Positions 27,485-36,798 of a stretch of 64,000 bases of DNA are shown piece by piece. Below the pieces are notes generated by a model. It was not told the origin of the DNA, did no database searches, and was given only the letters and a program-made list of their open reading frames with translations. The first letter of the stretch is position 1. Each line of letters opens with the position of its first letter. The DNA is from Pyramidobacter sp. YE332. GTDB lineage: Bacteria; Synergistota; Synergistia; Synergistales; Dethiosulfovibrionaceae. A program made the translations under genes and the position numbers. Where the stretch lies: contig NZ_CP133038.1 of the NCBI RefSeq assembly GCF_033060595.1, forward strand, positions 868,001 to 932,000, given 5' to 3'.

Positions 27485-27530
27485 TAAAATTGTGCAAGGC
27501 AACGTTATTTGTCGGCCTTGCACAATTTTA
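27485..27530 (+). terminator. Terminator-like hairpin after binding protein copy 1
   Basis: A perfect 16-bp stem, TAAAATTGTGCAAGGC (27485-27500) with GCCTTGCACAATTTTA (27515-27530), encloses a 14-base loop. The A/T-rich base of the stem supplies the T tract in either direction. Confidence 0.75.
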
Positions 27531-27693
27531 TTGGGCTTGCCTAAAAAACGTGAAATTGCTCAAATCGATTTAGCCATTTATACTATTTTTTAATTAAAAA
27601 GCCGAACATAAGGGCGCCGCGGGGAAGTTCGGTCGCTCGAACATACTCGCAGTGCCCAGAGAATTATGTTAATACTTTTCCGGAGGAACGCTT

Positions 27694-27978
27694 TTATGAA
27701 ATAAAAAAGTTCCGTACCCGCTTTAAAGCCCTCTCGTCGTCAAGCTTTCGCCTGGGGCGGCAGGCCTTTCCGCGAGCATAGCGAGCGCCTTGCACCGGGG
27801 AAGAAGAATACGGCTCGGAAAAAGCATTCCGCTTTCGCTCTCCGGAGATCGTCGATTTATGACGTCCAAGATGCTGTGCGATCTCGGAGAGCCCTTTTCC
27901 GCTATTGGAAAGCGACATGAGCTTTTCGCGTTCGAATGGTGTAAGATGGGTACAGGGGCTCAGTTCTCCTCGTGATAA
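27694..27978 (-). pseudogene. IS30-family transposase remnant (N-terminal part)
   Basis: On the minus strand, THLTPFEREKLMSLSNSGKG is followed by LSEIAQHLGRHKSTIS and ERKRN. This matches the N-terminal helix-turn-helix of IS30 transposases. It continues through ARYARGKACRPRRKLDDERA, then stops at TAA after NFFIS (27694). No start codon, no DDE catalytic domain and no terminal inverted repeats are visible. The rest of 27531-28190 shows nothing else recognisable. It is an old, truncated insertion. Confidence 0.7.
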
Positions 27979-28190
27979 ACGTCATTTTACTGGGATCTAT
28001 GAGGTCTGCTTGTTTCTCGCGACGGTTGCTCTGATTTTGTAGTCTAAGTGACATTGCCAGTCAGGTATGAGATGAATGAACCCTGATCTGAGAACGGGCT
28101 CTCTTTATAAAGTCAGAGATTCCTTAAATGCTTTTGGCGCGGAAGTTTCATGCCTACGGTAAAATTTCTGTAGAAATTGGAGATGGCGTT

Positions 28191-28916
28191 ATGGACTGGA
28201 TGCTCACTGCCATGATGATGGGGACAACGGTGGCCGGCGGAATCGTGGCCAGTGTGTGCGGCTTCGGCTTTGGCGCCGTGGCGATGGCCACATGGCCGTA
28301 TTTTCTCTCCTATCCCCAGGCTGTAGCCGTTTCGGCGCTCTGCGGCGCCAGCACGGCCGTGATGATTGCCGTTCCTCACTGGCACAGGATCAACTTCAGA
28401 ATTCTGCTGCCCTGTGCACTTTCGGGGCTGTTTTTTTCGGCGGCTTCGGTCGTACTGTCCCTCGGTGCGGCGGAAAGGATGATGGTGCATGCGCTTGGCG
28501 CGATGCTGATTGCCGTCAGCTTCTATTCCATTTTTCTCGGCGGCAGGATCCGCATCAAAGGGACACCTTTGACCGGTATGGTCGCCGGTGCCATCGGCGG
28601 CGCGTGCGCCGGACTTTTCGCTGTCGGTGGACCTCCCGTCGCTATCTATCTGCTCTCGTCGACCCGCGACAATCAGGAGTACCGCGCCACGCTGAACGCT
28701 CATTTCTGCTTCACTTCCGGCGTCGCCACGTTCATGAGATGGCGCAGCGGCGTCATCACTCCCATGACGGTTCAGCTGTGGCTGCTGGTCGTCGCGGCGC
28801 TGGCTTTTGGCATCTTTCTCGGCAACAAAATCTTCAAACGCCTCGACGCCCGTCGCCTGCGCCTCGCTGTGTACGGCTACCTGGCCGTCTCCGGCGTGAC
28901 CATGCTGTTTAAGTAG
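28191..28916 (+). CDS. TauE/SafE-family membrane exporter
   Basis: The 241-residue membrane protein starts at ATG 28191 (GGAG at 28178-28181). An upstream in-frame ATG at 28128 lacks a site and adds a hydrophilic tail. About seven or eight hydrophobic helices arranged as two repeats include VASVCGFGFGAVAMATWPYF and GGACAGLFAVGGPPVAIYLL, the paired motifs of the TauE/SafE family. Members are proposed to export sulfite, sulfoacetate or other organosulfur anions. The substrate here is unknown. It is followed 63 bp later by the S10 peptidase gene. Confidence 0.82.
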   Translation: MDWMLTAMMMGTTVAGGIVASVCGFGFGAVAMATWPYFLSYPQAVAVSALCGASTAVMIAVPHWHRINFRILLPCALSGLFFSAASVVLSLGAAERMMVHALGAMLIAVSFYSIFLGGRIRIKGTPLTGMVAGAIGGACAGLFAVGGPPVAIYLLSSTRDNQEYRATLNAHFCFTSGVATFMRWRSGVITPMTVQLWLLVVAALAFGIFLGNKIFKRLDARRLRLAVYGYLAVSGVTMLFK

Positions 28917-28979
28917 CTCATGTCTGCGGGGGACATGAAAAAATTTCATCGAAGAGTGTGCCAGAGAAGGAGAATATCA

Positions 28980-30491
28980 ATGATCGCGAACGAACAGTTT
29001 TTGCCGACGGAACCTTTTCTTGAGCCGCAGCGCGCTGAGGATGCGATCGCGCTGGAAGGACAGCGGCTGAAGTACGGCATTACGGCAGAGTCCATCCCTG
29101 TTTACGACGATGAGGGCGCCGAACAGGCGCGCAGTTTCTGCGTCAGCTACGCTCTGACGGACGGCGGCGCGCAGCGGCCGGTGACTTTCGCCTTCAACGG
29201 GAAACCGGGGACTTCGACGCTTTATCTGCACATGGCGGCGCTGGCGCCGAAGACGTTCAGCCTGACGGGGCAGGGTGAGGAGGCGCCGCGGCGGCCTTAT
29301 ATCGTTGGCGACAATCCCGGTACGATCCTCGATTTTTCCGATCTGGTCTTCATCGATCCTGTGGGGACGGGATTCAGCTGCACTGTGAACCGCGAGAAGG
29401 AACGCCAGTATTACGGCGTGCGGCAGGACGTGGACGCGATCGCACGTATCATCCGCGCGTGGATGGCGCGTCACGGGCGTTTCGCCTCGCCCGTGTTCAT
29501 CGTTGGCGAGAGCTACGGCGGACTGCGCGGCAGCGGACTTGTGCTGCGGCTGCAGCAGATGCACATCATGTCGAGCGGTTTTGTGGCGGTGTCCCCGGCG
29601 TTGTCGTACGGCGAGCTGCACACGTCGATGCTGTACGAACACCATCTGGTGCACACGGTGCCGGCGCTGTGCGCGGCGGCGTGGTTCCACAAAAAGCTGG
29701 ACGCCGATCTGCTGGCGCGCCCTCTTGAAGACGTGCGTGCCGAAGCGGCGGCGTGGGCGCAGAGCGAGTATCTGCTGTTTCTGTGGAAGGGCTGCGAGGC
29801 TTCGGCGGAGGAACGCAACGCTGTTCTGGAAAAGCTGCGCCGCTACACGGCGCTGAAAGCGCCGGATCTCGAAGCGCTGAATCTGCGCGTCGGCGACAAG
29901 CAGTTCGCGGGGCTGCTGCTCGCGGATCAAGGCCTTGTGACGAGCTACTTCGACGCGCGGCTGACCTATCCGGGGCGCGGCTTTAACGCTGCGGCTGACC
30001 CACAGACATTCAACATGTCGGCGGCCTGTTACGCGGCGTTTTACGAGTATTTCGGGCGCATCATGAAGCTGCCGGAACACCGGGATTATCTCGCCTTCAA
30101 TCCCCGCGTGGACGGCGGCAGATGGGATTTTGCCAGCGGCTATCTGCCGACGGCCTCGGGCGCCGCGCCGCGCGCCGGCGGTTTCGCGTCCATGCTGGCG
30201 GACCTGTGCACGGCCATGAAGATGGATTCTCGTTTTAAGTTCTTCGCCTGCGCCGGGCAGTTCGACCTGCACTGCTCGATCGATACGACGCGCTACTGTC
30301 TGAACCATATGGACATTCCCGCTCGTCTACGTGCGAATGTCACTTTCAAAACCTACTGGGGCGGGCACATGTTCTATTCCAATCCCGAAGCGCGCCTCCA
30401 GTTCCGCCGCGACCTGAAAGAGTTTTATACTGCCGCGCTGGAGGCGAATGTCGGGAAAGAAGCGCGCGCAGAGGCGTTAGTCATACAGTGA
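28980..30491 (+). CDS. Serine carboxypeptidase, peptidase family S10
   Basis: The 503-residue protein starts at ATG 28980 after AAGGAG. The catalytic serine is Ser178 in VFIVGESYGGLRGS. The oxyanion-region equivalent is FNGKPGTSTLYLHM (about residues 73-86), and the Asp and His of the triad fit GQFDLHCSID and WGGHMFYSNP. S10 enzymes release C-terminal amino acids at acidic pH. They are common in eukaryotes and scattered in bacteria. No signal peptide is visible, so it would act on imported peptides in the cytoplasm, which fits the surrounding importers. Confidence 0.88.
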   Translation: MIANEQFLPTEPFLEPQRAEDAIALEGQRLKYGITAESIPVYDDEGAEQARSFCVSYALTDGGAQRPVTFAFNGKPGTSTLYLHMAALAPKTFSLTGQGEEAPRRPYIVGDNPGTILDFSDLVFIDPVGTGFSCTVNREKERQYYGVRQDVDAIARIIRAWMARHGRFASPVFIVGESYGGLRGSGLVLRLQQMHIMSSGFVAVSPALSYGELHTSMLYEHHLVHTVPALCAAAWFHKKLDADLLARPLEDVRAEAAAWAQSEYLLFLWKGCEASAEERNAVLEKLRRYTALKAPDLEALNLRVGDKQFAGLLLADQGLVTSYFDARLTYPGRGFNAAADPQTFNMSAACYAAFYEYFGRIMKLPEHRDYLAFNPRVDGGRWDFASGYLPTASGAAPRAGGFASMLADLCTAMKMDSRFKFFACAGQFDLHCSIDTTRYCLNHMDIPARLRANVTFKTYWGGHMFYSNPEARLQFRRDLKEFYTAALEANVGKEARAEALVIQ

Positions 30492-30606
30492 AAGAGCGGG
30501 GAAAAAATCTTTAGGACTCCGGGCAAAATCTTTATATAGAGATCGTAATTCTATAAAGGCAGTACTATGGAAACTCTTTTGAGGACTTAAGGAAGTGTAA
30601 TATTTT

Positions 30607-31584
30607 ATGGAAAATATTTCCGTAAGGGAACTGGGAAATTTTTACGTGGGCGGTCATGAGGTAATTCTGCGAGGCCTCCCTCACAAAGCTTTTATTTGTC
30701 AGGACGGAACGACGCAGGATTTTGACCCCAACGGCCAGTACGAAGCGGGACAGATGTATGTTGAATATGTTAAGCTAGCTCAGCCGAAAGCCAAATATCC
30801 GCTGTTGATGTGGCACGGCGGCGGTTTGACCGGCGCCACCTGGGGGGCTACGCCCGACGGCCGTGAAGGCTGGAGAAGTCTGTTTCTTCGCTATGGGCAT
30901 GACGTTTACGTGAGCGATTCGGTGGAGCGGGGGCGATCTTCCTGGGCCATGTACCCGGAGATCTATCGTACGCCTCCGGAATTTACCACCAAAGCGGCCT
31001 GCTGGAGCAACTTTCGCATGGGGCCCGTTTTTGCTGAAAATCACGCGGAGCGCGTTCCCTATGCGGGCACGCAGTTCCCAATGAAATATTACGACGAGTT
31101 CTGCAAACAGATTGTGCCTCGCTGGCGCAGTATGGATGATTGGGCGCAGGACGCCTATAATAATCTGGTAGATCGGTTCGATGGTGGGTGCGTGATCATG
31201 GCTCACAGCCAGGGTGCCAATTTCGCTCTTCCGGCAGCCCTCGCTCATCCTGACAAGGTAAGGGGGCTGATCCTGTTGGAGCCGGCCCGTACTCCCGATC
31301 CTCAAACGACGGAATTTTCCGCGCTGAAAGAGATTCCTCAGCTCGTTCTCTGGGGCGATTTCATCAGGGTGCCGGAGCTCTGCGCGTGGACAAAAGCCGC
31401 TTATTTTAAAATTTATCCTGAATATTTTCGTATCATGAAAGAGCTCGGCGCGCCGATCACCTGGATCGATTTGCCGAAACGCGGTATTTTCGGCAATACG
31501 CATTTGCTGATGATGGACCGTAATTCGGTCCAGGTAGCTGAAATGGTTCAAAGTTGGATGACGGAGAAGGGGCTGATGAAGTAG
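30607..31584 (+). CDS. Alpha/beta-hydrolase, esterase-like
   Basis: The 325-residue alpha/beta-hydrolase shows an oxyanion-loop LLMWHGGGLTGATW (about residues 66-79) and the nucleophile elbow MAHSQGAN with Ser201. A His in GNTHLLMMDRNS near residue 303 is the probable triad histidine. There is no secretion signal. Relatives are annotated as esterases or hydrolases of unknown substrate. It lies 115 bases after the S10 gene and about 90 bases before binding protein copy 2, and may process what that protein delivers. Confidence 0.8.
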   Translation: MENISVRELGNFYVGGHEVILRGLPHKAFICQDGTTQDFDPNGQYEAGQMYVEYVKLAQPKAKYPLLMWHGGGLTGATWGATPDGREGWRSLFLRYGHDVYVSDSVERGRSSWAMYPEIYRTPPEFTTKAACWSNFRMGPVFAENHAERVPYAGTQFPMKYYDEFCKQIVPRWRSMDDWAQDAYNNLVDRFDGGCVIMAHSQGANFALPAALAHPDKVRGLILLEPARTPDPQTTEFSALKEIPQLVLWGDFIRVPELCAWTKAAYFKIYPEYFRIMKELGAPITWIDLPKRGIFGNTHLLMMDRNSVQVAEMVQSWMTEKGLMK

Positions 31585-31674
31585 AAATCCTATGGAGAGC
31601 GTCGACGAGGCAGTGTTGCGCGGGATGATGTTTTCAGCAAATTTGGAACTTAATAGGTGAAAGAGGTGTCTTTT

Positions 31675-33183
31675 TTGAAGCTGAAATCATTGTTTTATAG
31701 TTTAGCAGTGAGTGCGTTTCTGGCGTCATGTGCCTTTGCCCGCGGAGACGAGATGGCCGTCGGCGTCGCCATCGACGCCAAGAATCTCGATCCGCAGAAT
31801 TCGGTCGATACGTATTCTTTTTGTCTGACGAACCAAATTTACGAGACTTTATACACTGTCGACGGCAAGACCCGCAAACTGGTCCCTGTCCTTGCGGAAA
31901 GCGTGGACATCCTTGACGATAAGACGTATCGCTTTCATTTGAAAAAAGGCGTTAAATTCCACAACGGCGAAGAACTTACTGCCGACGACGTCGTTTTTTC
32001 ACTCAAACGCGCCACTTCTCCCCAGTCGGTTTTCGCCGGTTCAAAGGGACGCTATATTGACCCCGACGGCTTTAAAATCGAAGACAAATACACGGTTGTC
32101 GTGAAGACGCGGACACCTTTTGGGGGATTCCTTGAGTCAATGAAGCATCCTTATGCCTCGATCCTCAATAAAAAAGCTGTGGAGGAGGCCGGCAGTAACT
32201 ATTCCATGCACCCCGTAGGCACCGGCGCTTTCAAGCTGATTAAATGGACAAAGGGAGAGAAGCTGGAGCTGGAGCGCTTCGAGGATTATCACGGAACAAA
32301 ACCTGTCTACAAGAAGCTGACTTTCCTGATTATCCCCGATGACAGTAACCGCGTTATCGCTCTTGAGACCGGCAAGGTCGATCTTATCTATGCTGTTCCC
32401 ACAACGGAGTTTAATCGTCTTTCCCAAAGCGATAAAGTGCAGCTCGTTCGCGCTCCCGGGCTTGTGCTTCATTATCTTGGTCTGAACACGCAGTCGCCTC
32501 GGCTGGCTGATCCTCGCGTGAGGCTTGCGATCGAGTACGCCGTCAACAAGGAAGCCTTGAATCAGGTGGTCTACGAGGGAAACTCCGCACCGGCCGTCGG
32601 ACCGCTTCTGCCGGTGTGCAGTTTCTATCCCGAAGATGCTCGTCCGTTCGGTTATGATCCCGAGAGATCGAAAGCGCTGCTGAAAGATGCCGGCGTCAAG
32701 GATCTGAAACTCAGTTTATGGGTGCTGAACCTTCAGGATCTGATTAACACCGCCACGGTGCTTCAGGCTATGCTGGCACAGGTCGGCATTACGCTTGACA
32801 TTCAGGTACTTGAAAACGGCGTCTTCAACGATCGGATGAAAACCGGCGGCTATGACATGTTCATCTACATGTGGGGCATGATGACCAACCGTGACGCGGC
32901 CGTCTACTGGCAGTCGTTGTTCACCAAAGAGGCCATTGGTACGACCAATTTCACCCGTTTTGACGATCCTCAGACCAACGCATGGATCAAAGAAGCCGCT
33001 GAAACCGTCGATACTGCGAAGCGGAATGGAATTTTTCAGAAGATCTGGGATCGCATCAACGAATTGCATCCCTGGGTTTATCTGTCGATCCCCAGCGAAC
33101 TGTACGGCGCCCAAAAAGATCTGAAGGGCGTCAAAGACCTATGTGACGGTAAAATCAGTTTCCTTGGCAATCTGCATTATTAA
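31675..33183 (+). CDS. Dipeptide/oligopeptide-type ABC binding protein (family 5), copy 2
   Basis: The protein has about 502 residues. I favour TTG 31675, which gives signal peptide MKLKSLFYSLAVSAFLASCA and has AAAGAGGTG upstream; GTG 31657 is an alternative. LASC could be a lipobox, or cleavage may follow the AFA. The mature part begins with AVGVAIDAKNLDPQNSVDTY, closely parallel to copy 3, and carries HLKKGVKFHNGEELTADDVV and YMWGMMTNRDAAVYW. No transporter subunits adjoin it. It faces the M20 gene at 33378-34565 across a bidirectional terminator. Confidence 0.9.
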   Translation: MKLKSLFYSLAVSAFLASCAFARGDEMAVGVAIDAKNLDPQNSVDTYSFCLTNQIYETLYTVDGKTRKLVPVLAESVDILDDKTYRFHLKKGVKFHNGEELTADDVVFSLKRATSPQSVFAGSKGRYIDPDGFKIEDKYTVVVKTRTPFGGFLESMKHPYASILNKKAVEEAGSNYSMHPVGTGAFKLIKWTKGEKLELERFEDYHGTKPVYKKLTFLIIPDDSNRVIALETGKVDLIYAVPTTEFNRLSQSDKVQLVRAPGLVLHYLGLNTQSPRLADPRVRLAIEYAVNKEALNQVVYEGNSAPAVGPLLPVCSFYPEDARPFGYDPERSKALLKDAGVKDLKLSLWVLNLQDLINTATVLQAMLAQVGITLDIQVLENGVFNDRMKTGGYDMFIYMWGMMTNRDAAVYWQSLFTKEAIGTTNFTRFDDPQTNAWIKEAAETVDTAKRNGIFQKIWDRINELHPWVYLSIPSELYGAQKDLKGVKDLCDGKISFLGNLHY

Positions 33184-33304
33184 CAGTGAATAGGGAACAG
33201 GTCGGGTTGGCGTCGAGGATCACCTGATGGCAGGGCTGCCCCCCGGTAATCTGCACTATCTATCCCGAGCTGTAGTACCCTGAGTAACGTTTTTTCTGAC
33301 AGAA

Positions 33305-33360
33305 ATAACGCCGGCGCCCGCTTTGGAATCGTATGATTCCAAAGCGGGCGCCGGCGTTAT
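33305..33360. terminator. Long perfect bidirectional hairpin
   Basis: The 26-base arms 33305-33330 and 33335-33360 pair perfectly around a GTAT loop, between the convergent ends of binding protein copy 2 and the M20 gene. TTTTTT at 33291-33296 serves the minus direction. The plus-direction T tract is absent. Confidence 0.8.
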
Positions 33361-33377
33361 GAAAAGCATTCGAAAAA

Positions 33378-34565
33378 CTATCCGTTGATCTCCAGCACGG
33401 CTTGCACGAAGAATCCTGCTCCGACGGGCAGCGCGTTTTCGTCGAAGACAAAGGCGGGATTATGGAATTTGGGCTGCGCCCGGCCGTCTTTCCAGATTCC
33501 CAGGCGGGCGAAACAGGAGGCGGGGATCTTTTCGGAGTAGCAGGCATAATCTTCCGAACCCATGCGGGGCTGTTCCATGGTTTTGACGTGTTCCTCCCCT
33601 AGCAGCTTGGCTGCGGCGGAGCGCATCGCTCTCACCACGGCGGCGTCGTTGACCAGCGGCGGGACGCCGTAGGTGTAGTCGAGCTCGTGGGTGCAGTTGT
33701 AACCGGCGACGATGGAACCGATCATACGGTCCAGCGCGCTTCTGATCCTGCCGCGGCTTTCGGGAGACTGACAGCGTATGGAGCCGCCGAAGGCGACTTC
33801 TTCGGGGATGATGTTCTTGGCCGTACCGCCGTGGAACGTGCAGATCGAGAGGACGACGGGATCGACGGCGTTGAACTGACGAGTGATCAGGCCCTGCAGG
33901 GACGTGACGCAGTTGGCCGCGGCGAGCAGCGCGTCGGCGCCGGAATTGTGCGGATAGGCTCCGTGCCCGCCGACGCCTTTGACAGTGACGGAGAAGGTGT
34001 CGGACGAGGCCATGCTGGGACCTTCGCGAAAGGCGATGTCGCCCGTGGCGAATTCGCCGATGCCGTGCTGTCCGAGCATAATGTCTACTTTGGGGTTTTC
34101 GAGGCAGCCGAGCCGGATCATCAGCTCCGAGCCGCCCAGCGTCTCCTCGGCGGGCTGAAAGATCAACTTCACGACGCCGCTGAAGCGTTCCCGCATGCTC
34201 ATCAGAAGTTGGGCGGCCCCCAGCAGCATGGCGGTGTGCGCGTCGTGTCCGCAGGCGTGCATGACGCCGGCTACCTCGGACTGATCGGGCTGGCCGGCGG
34301 CTTCCTGAATGGGCAGCGCGTCCATGTCGGCGCGCAGGGCGATCACTTTTCCCGCGCCGGCTTTTGTGCCGCGGATAAGCCCCAGCACGCCGACTTTGGT
34401 GTCGAGCGGCTGAATTTCCACGCCCATTTTCTTCAGTTCGGCTCTCACGAAGGCCGCTGTTTGGAGCTCTTGCATCCCCAGCTCGGGGTTACGGTGGATC
34501 CTGCGCTTGCAATCTACGAGGTAGCTGCATATAGATTGGGTTTTTTCGAGTACTTCTGAAGGCAT
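33378..34565 (-). CDS. M20D-family amidohydrolase / aminoacylase
   Basis: The 395-residue M20 metalloenzyme is intact. It shows IHRNPELGMQELQTA, ALRADMDALPIQE, the metal-site CGHDAHTAMLLGAAQLL, IFQPAEETLGG, GVGGHGAYPH in the dimerisation domain and GSEDYACYSEKIP near the C-terminus. Relatives (HipO, IAA-amino-acid hydrolase, AbgB type) cleave N-acyl amino acids or hydrolyse amide-linked amino acids. An AGGAGGAGG-type site, read as CCTCCTCC on +, precedes the start. It may be the working counterpart of the frameshifted paralogue at 24687. Confidence 0.92.
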   Translation of the reverse strand: MPSEVLEKTQSICSYLVDCKRRIHRNPELGMQELQTAAFVRAELKKMGVEIQPLDTKVGVLGLIRGTKAGAGKVIALRADMDALPIQEAAGQPDQSEVAGVMHACGHDAHTAMLLGAAQLLMSMRERFSGVVKLIFQPAEETLGGSELMIRLGCLENPKVDIMLGQHGIGEFATGDIAFREGPSMASSDTFSVTVKGVGGHGAYPHNSGADALLAAANCVTSLQGLITRQFNAVDPVVLSICTFHGGTAKNIIPEEVAFGGSIRCQSPESRGRIRSALDRMIGSIVAGYNCTHELDYTYGVPPLVNDAAVVRAMRSAAAKLLGEEHVKTMEQPRMGSEDYACYSEKIPASCFARLGIWKDGRAQPKFHNPAFVFDENALPVGAGFFVQAVLEING

Positions 34566-34678
34566 CCTTTTTCCTCCTCCTGGATGGGATCTTTAGTTTA
34601 CATGGAGCGGTCGCTTTGAAAATATAAAAAATTTGAAATTGGGCAAGAAGCGAGCTGTTTCAGTCGCGTGACTAGAAT

Positions 34679-34706
34679 AATATACACTCCTGCCTGATTT
34701 TTTCAA
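34679..34706 (-). promoter_or_regulatory. Promoter of the minus-strand M20 gene
   Basis: Read on the minus strand, TTGAAA (34706-34701) and TATATT (34684-34679) are separated by 16 bases, about 114 bases upstream of the start. Confidence 0.5.
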
Positions 34707-34920
34707 CCATGAAGAATAATATATCAGATATGTATACAATATATTAAAGGACAATGGAGAGGCCGCATGAAATGTTTTTGGCTTATGTGGTGAATTTATT
34801 CGTATTTAACGACAATATATTATGATTATTTGCTGTAATAGTTGTGATATGTGTCCTTTAACTGAAAGCGACATTCGTTTTGAATTTTATTCAATAGGCA
34901 AAGTCAAAATTTGAGACTCC

Positions 34921-34948
34921 TTGCTTTTTGTATATTATTTGCTAGAAT
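34921..34948 (+). promoter_or_regulatory. Promoter of binding protein copy 3 and dpp genes
   Basis: TTGCTT (34921-34926), a 16-base spacer and TAGAAT (34943-34948) stand in the AT-rich divergent region 34566-35122. The remaining bases there hold several AATATAT-rich stretches and no gene. Confidence 0.45.
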
Positions 34949-35122
34949 CTGACTTAGTCGTGGATATTCTTTTTCCCGAGAAAAGAGCATCCTTATTTGA
35001 AAAACGGGTTGGGAATTTCAGGTTGTCCTTTTAACGGGCCGCGACGTCATGTTGCCATATTGGGGGAAGTGGAGTAAAGGCTGCAGGTTCCGCAATCTCA
35101 TTTTAGGAAGGGGTTCTTTGTT

Positions 35123-36667
35123 ATGAAGAGGACATTCGCTTTGTGTCTCGTCTGTGCCATGCTGTGCGCCGGAACGGCTTTCGCCGCGCCGCGGGGCGAG
35201 GAACTTCGTGTCGGCGTCTCCATCGACGCGAAGAACTTTGATCCGCAGAACTCTGTCGATACCTATTCGTTCTCCATGCAGAAACAGATCTACGAGCCGC
35301 TGTTCACGGTGGACGGCAAGACCCGCAAGCTGACGCCGGTGCTCGCCGAAAGCGTCGAGATCCTTGACGACCACACTTACAAGTTCCATCTGCGCAAGGG
35401 CGTCAAGTTCCACAACGGCGAGGAGTTTACCGCGGATGACGTGGTTTTCTCTCTGACCCGCGTCACCGATCCTTCCAAGTCCGTCTTCGCCAAGTCGAAG
35501 GGCGTGTGGATCGATCCGAAGGGCTTCGAAGTGATCGACAAGCATACCGTGATCGTCCGCACCAACGGCCCCGTCGGCGGTTGGCTGGGCTCTATGAAGC
35601 ACCCTTACGCTATGATCCTGAACCGTAAGGCCGTTGAAGAAGCCGGCGCCGATTACTTCCGTCAGCCCGTGGGGACGGGCCCGTACAAGTTCGTGAGCTG
35701 GACCAAGGGCGAACGAGTCGAGATGGAAGCTTTCGCCGACTACTGGGGAACCAAGCCCTACGCGAAAAAGCTGACGTTCGTGGTCCTGCCCGACGACAGT
35801 ACGCGCATCATCGCTCTTGAGACGGGCAAGGTCGACATGATCTACGCCGTGCCGCCCTCCGATTTCGAGCGCTTGCAGAGCAGCGACAAGGTCAAGGCTG
35901 TCAAGGCTCCCGGTCTGGTACTGCTGCATCTGGCCATGAACACGGACAGCCCCAAACTGAAGGATCCCCGCGTGCGCAAAGCGATCGACGCCGCGATCAA
36001 CAAGGACGCCTACGTTCAGGTCGTCTACAACGGTAACGGCATCCCCGGCCAGGGGCCCCTGCCCACGGCGAGCTCATGGTTCCCCGAGAATCCCGAGAAA
36101 TGGGATTACAATCCCGAGCTCGCCAAAAAACTTCTTGCCGAGGCCGGCGTCAAGGATCTGGAACTGAACCTCTGGGTTATGAACGCCGCCGACCGCGTCA
36201 ACGGCGCGACGGTGCTGCAGAGTATGCTGGGAGCTGTCGGCATCAAGGTCAACGTGTCGGTGTTCGAGAATGCCGTCATCAATGACAAGGTCCGTAAGGA
36301 GCCTGAAAAGTACGATATGTACGCCGCCACCTGGGGCATGCAGACCAACCGTGACGCCGGCGTTTACTGGCAGTCGGTCATCACCACGACCTCCATCGTC
36401 AGTACCAACTCGGCCCGTTTGTCTGACCCCGAGATCGACACGCTGATGGACGAGGCCAATCACTGCATCGACGAGGGCGAGCGCGGCAAAGTCTTCCAGA
36501 AGATCTGGGATCGTGTCAACGATCTGCACCCCTGGGTCTATCTGTGCCAGGCCGATGAGCTTCACGGTGCCCAGAAGGATCTGATCGGTGTGGACGAGCT
36601 CTACGATGGCAAGATCAATCTGCTTTCCAACATTCACTATCCCGAGCAGACTGAACGCGTAAAATAA
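35123..36667 (+). CDS. dppA: Dipeptide-type ABC binding protein (family 5), copy 3
   Basis: The 514-residue protein has a clear signal peptide (MKRTFALCLVCAMLCAGTAF, cleavage after AFA). Family motifs are LRKGVKFHNGEEFTADDVVF, VGTGPYKFVSWTKGE and ATWGMQTNRDAGVYW. It is the copy directly upstream of the permease and ATPase genes, so it is the cognate binding subunit. A hairpin at 36683-36715 separates it from dppB, which would leave the binding protein in excess over the membrane subunits, as is usual for such systems. Ligand specificity among dipeptides, oligopeptides or other solutes is not decided. Confidence 0.93.
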   Translation: MKRTFALCLVCAMLCAGTAFAAPRGEELRVGVSIDAKNFDPQNSVDTYSFSMQKQIYEPLFTVDGKTRKLTPVLAESVEILDDHTYKFHLRKGVKFHNGEEFTADDVVFSLTRVTDPSKSVFAKSKGVWIDPKGFEVIDKHTVIVRTNGPVGGWLGSMKHPYAMILNRKAVEEAGADYFRQPVGTGPYKFVSWTKGERVEMEAFADYWGTKPYAKKLTFVVLPDDSTRIIALETGKVDMIYAVPPSDFERLQSSDKVKAVKAPGLVLLHLAMNTDSPKLKDPRVRKAIDAAINKDAYVQVVYNGNGIPGQGPLPTASSWFPENPEKWDYNPELAKKLLAEAGVKDLELNLWVMNAADRVNGATVLQSMLGAVGIKVNVSVFENAVINDKVRKEPEKYDMYAATWGMQTNRDAGVYWQSVITTTSIVSTNSARLSDPEIDTLMDEANHCIDEGERGKVFQKIWDRVNDLHPWVYLCQADELHGAQKDLIGVDELYDGKINLLSNIHYPEQTERVK

Positions 36668-36682
36668 GTCGCTTTTTCATGG

Positions 36683-36715
36683 GGCGCCGGACGCCTCCGC
36701 TGCGTCCGGCGCTTT
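36683..36715 (+). terminator. Intercistronic terminator between dppA and dppB
   Basis: GCGCCGGACGC (36683-36693) pairs perfectly with GCGTCCGGCGC (36701-36711) across a 7-base loop, followed by only TTTT. A leaky terminator fits the need for a high binding-protein to permease ratio. Confidence 0.7.
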
Positions 36716-36798
36716 TGTGAAAGTTGTTTTTAATCCACCCCCTATGGATTTTTTAGATTTTTCGCGATCACAGATCACAGAGAAAAGGTGATGCTCCC

